This document shows positions 5,959 through 7,651 of a DNA stretch of 7,651 nt, one piece after another. The notes beneath the pieces are model-generated. The model ran no database searches. It was not told the DNA's origin and saw nothing but the letters and a program-made list of their open reading frames with translations. Both the position numbers and the translations under genes were made by a program. The stretch's first letter is position 1. Every line of letters begins with the position of its first letter. Source of the stretch: Myxococcales bacterium UBA5297 (GTDB lineage: Bacteria > Myxococcota > Myxococcia > Myxococcales > UBA5297); NCBI GenBank assembly GCA_002408385.1, contig DHSB01000007.1:2517-10167 (forward strand). The letters run 5' to 3'.

Positions 5959-7651
5959 TCAGTCCGCCTGCCCGCTCGAGCGCCGCTCCTCGCGCGCCCT
6001 CTTGACCCGATGGACGAACGCCTCGAGCCGGTTGCGTACGTGGGTCGTCCCCAGCCCGTCGAAGACAAGCGACATCATCGGCACCTCGCCAATCTGCGCC
6101 TTGAGCGCCGCGTGGATCGCCGTGGTCGCCGTTCCGACCATGCAGTTGAGGCAATAGACGTTGAGGATGCCGTCGACGTCCTTCTTGGCGAAGTCTACGT
6201 GCTTGGCGAGGTTGAGCCTCAGCAGCGTATCGGAGGGCTGCAGGAGCACCTCCCGGGTCGAGGCGGCGACCTCCCCGGCATCCGGTTCGAGCAGATTGCG
6301 CAGCAGCCCCTTGAAGTGACGCTGCACCTGCCACAGCTCCATGTTCTTGAGGGCGTTTGCCGCCCACGAGTACGTGTTCTCCCAGAGCTCGCGGTGCCGT
6401 GGCAGCCGGCCAGGGACCGGGTCGCTGGAACGGGTGCCGGCGACGTCGATGATCGTCGGCGCGAGCCAAACCTCGCAGCCGATCTCCTCGAGCAGCTCGA
6501 AGAGATCGCCGTTGGCCGCCGGGTTGACGCGGGTGTACACGTCGCCGGCGATGCCGATGACCGGCCGCGTGCCGCGGGCCCGGGTCTCGACCCTCTGAAG
6601 GAGCCAGACCGCCTCCATCAGACCGTCCTGGGCGCGGCCGGCCGCCTGGGCATCGACGAACAGCTCGAGCGCGCGCGCGTAGGCCGCGTCGATCTCGCCC
6701 TTGCGGACCTCGTAGGGCCGCAGCTCGTGGCGCAGCCGAAGCAGGTACTCGATGGCCGTCACCCCTCGGCCAATGTTGAGCAGGAAGCCCTTGCCGAACC
6801 GGTCGCTCAGATCGGCCGACCCGGCGCCCATCACCCTCACGTCGGCGCGCCCGATGGTGTCGAGGTAGCGCTGCACCGTCGGCACGTACTGGCTGATGAG
6901 GCACGAGCCGTCGGAGGTCGGGAAGAGGTAGATCGCCCCGGTCGGCAGCACACCCTTGCGCTCGAGGAGGATGACGTCGCCCGCGATCATCTGGAACGGA
7001 TGGCACTGCTTGCCACCCGAGAACTCAATCGCAGCCTCGGCAACCGACCGGTCGGGCCGAGGAAGCACGCGCACTGAAACGCCCTCGGCGCGCAGCGCGC
7101 CGGCGAAGGCGTGGGCGTGGTCCGAGAACCAGGGAAGGATGTACTCGCGGCGCAAGGCATCGCTCTTCGGCCGCGGGGGCGCACGCCAGGGCTCGGTGTC
7201 GACCGTGCGCTCGCGGCGCCGCTGCTCAAGCCACCCCAACGCGCGCTGCGCGAAGGCCTCGACGCGCGTGTCGAGCCCCGCATCGGCGCGGTGCTCGTCG
7301 AGCTCCAGGAACAGAGAGGGCCTGTCGCCCAACTCGTCCTCGACGAGCGGCAGGGTGAACGAGTCGGGCCCACAGCCGAAGTTGCCGATGACGACGGGGA
7401 AGAGGTTCTCGCGCCCGCGCATGGCCATCGCGGCGCGAAGCTCCCGCCGGCAGAACGACCAGGTGATGCTGTCGTACTCCTCGGGCAGCGCGCCGACCTC
7501 CAGATCGAAGAGCTGGTCGGCGTGCGCGACGTCGAAGCCGGCGCGGGCGAGCTTGGCGGGAAGCGCGAGGTTGATGAACCTGTCGCCGGAGTTGTAGGGC
7601 TTGCCGAGGATCACGGCGACCGGGCGCTGCGGCTCGGGGACGACCGCGAGC
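5959..7651 (-). CDS. Acyl-CoA dehydratase/activase-type protein, C-terminal part (5' truncated by window edge)
   Basis: This is the C-terminal part of a protein related to 2-hydroxyglutaryl-CoA dehydratase D components and to the long CoA-substrate-specific activase/dehydratase fusions. Counting from the Val (GTG) codon at 7614, I see a GKPYN strand-turn at 4-8, NFGCGPDSF at 78-86, a DEHRADAGLDTRVEAF block at 106-121, GGKQCHP at 200-206, GDVYTRVNP at 357-365, CLNCMVG at 488-494 and NRLEAFVH at 528-535. All are typical of the HgdB-like/DUF2229 region. Cys55, 81, 204, 238, 380, 488 and 491 are possible iron-sulfur ligands. The frame stays open for 12 more codons to the edge and GKPYN follows immediately, so 7614 is not taken as the start. 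Full-length relatives often carry N-terminal ASKHA-type activase domains; whether this one does lies outside the window. Known relatives use ATP-driven low-potential electron transfer to dehydrate or reduce CoA esters; the substrate here cannot be named. It ends in TGA, 397 bp before the molybdoenzyme operon. Confidence 0.85.
   Translation of the reverse strand, partial: LAVVPEPQRPVAVILGKPYNSGDRFINLALPAKLARAGFDVAHADQLFDLEVGALPEEYDSITWSFCRRELRAAMAMRGRENLFPVVIGNFGCGPDSFTLPLVEDELGDRPSLFLELDEHRADAGLDTRVEAFAQRALGWLEQRRRERTVDTEPWRAPPRPKSDALRREYILPWFSDHAHAFAGALRAEGVSVRVLPRPDRSVAEAAIEFSGGKQCHPFQMIAGDVILLERKGVLPTGAIYLFPTSDGSCLISQYVPTVQRYLDTIGRADVRVMGAGSADLSDRFGKGFLLNIGRGVTAIEYLLRLRHELRPYEVRKGEIDAAYARALELFVDAQAAGRAQDGLMEAVWLLQRVETRARGTRPVIGIAGDVYTRVNPAANGDLFELLEEIGCEVWLAPTIIDVAGTRSSDPVPGRLPRHRELWENTYSWAANALKNMELWQVQRHFKGLLRNLLEPDAGEVAASTREVLLQPSDTLLRLNLAKHVDFAKKDVDGILNVYCLNCMVGTATTAIHAALKAQIGEVPMMSLVFDGLGTTHVRNRLEAFVHRVKRAREERRSSGQAD

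Noticed and set aside
5650..7077. Plus-strand open frame of 475 codons starting in the intergenic stretch
   Set aside because: Mostly antisense to the dehydratase-type gene, with no recognisable domain or convincing ribosome site.
7612..7614. GTG at 7614 as start of the dehydratase-type gene
   Set aside because: The conserved GKPYN motif follows within four residues, the frame is open to the window edge, and relatives have long sequence before this point.

Overview
The window is GC-rich (about two thirds or more by eye) and every supported gene lies on the minus strand, so biological order runs from high to low coordinates. Long antisense open frames with strings of Arg, Asp, Ala and Gly are the expected by-product of this composition. 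Gene content (a three-subunit molybdenum hydroxylase, FdrA/DUF2877 proteins and a 2-hydroxyacyl-CoA dehydratase/activase-type protein) suggests a high-GC anaerobic or facultative bacterium. Deltaproteobacteria/Myxococcota-like lineages are possible, but the sequence alone does not settle taxonomy.

Layout in transcription order: (1) 7651-5959, the C-terminal 563 residues of a large protein of the acyl-CoA dehydratase/activase superfamily, cut by the window edge. (2) 5958-5562, a 397-bp gene-free stretch with a good candidate sigma70 promoter, an operator-like inverted repeat over its -35 box, and a Shine-Dalgarno site inside a small palindrome. (3) 5561-4722, FAD subunit; (4) 4712-4221, two-[2Fe-2S] subunit; (5) 4224-1765, molybdopterin catalytic subunit of a xanthine-dehydrogenase-family enzyme in coxMSL-like order. 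(6) 1883-858, a DUF2877 protein of the AllH/YlbF family. (7) 861 to the left edge, the first 287 residues of FdrA.

Genes 3 to 7 look like one tightly coupled operon: 9 bp between the first two, a 4-nt ATGA overlap, an unusual 119-nt out-of-frame overlap, then a 4-nt GTGA overlap. In E. coli, FdrA (AllF) and AllH are subunits with AllG of oxamate carbamoyltransferase, which cleaves oxalurate at the end of anaerobic allantoin breakdown to oxamate and carbamoyl phosphate (an ATP source via carbamate kinase). An operon joining a purine-hydroxylase-type molybdoenzyme to this carbamoyl-transfer pair suggests fermentative purine or related N-heterocycle catabolism. The exact substrate is open: the position of the purine-binding glutamate of classical xanthine oxidase is alanine here. 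No RNA gene, CRISPR array, insertion sequence or convincing intrinsic terminator was seen.
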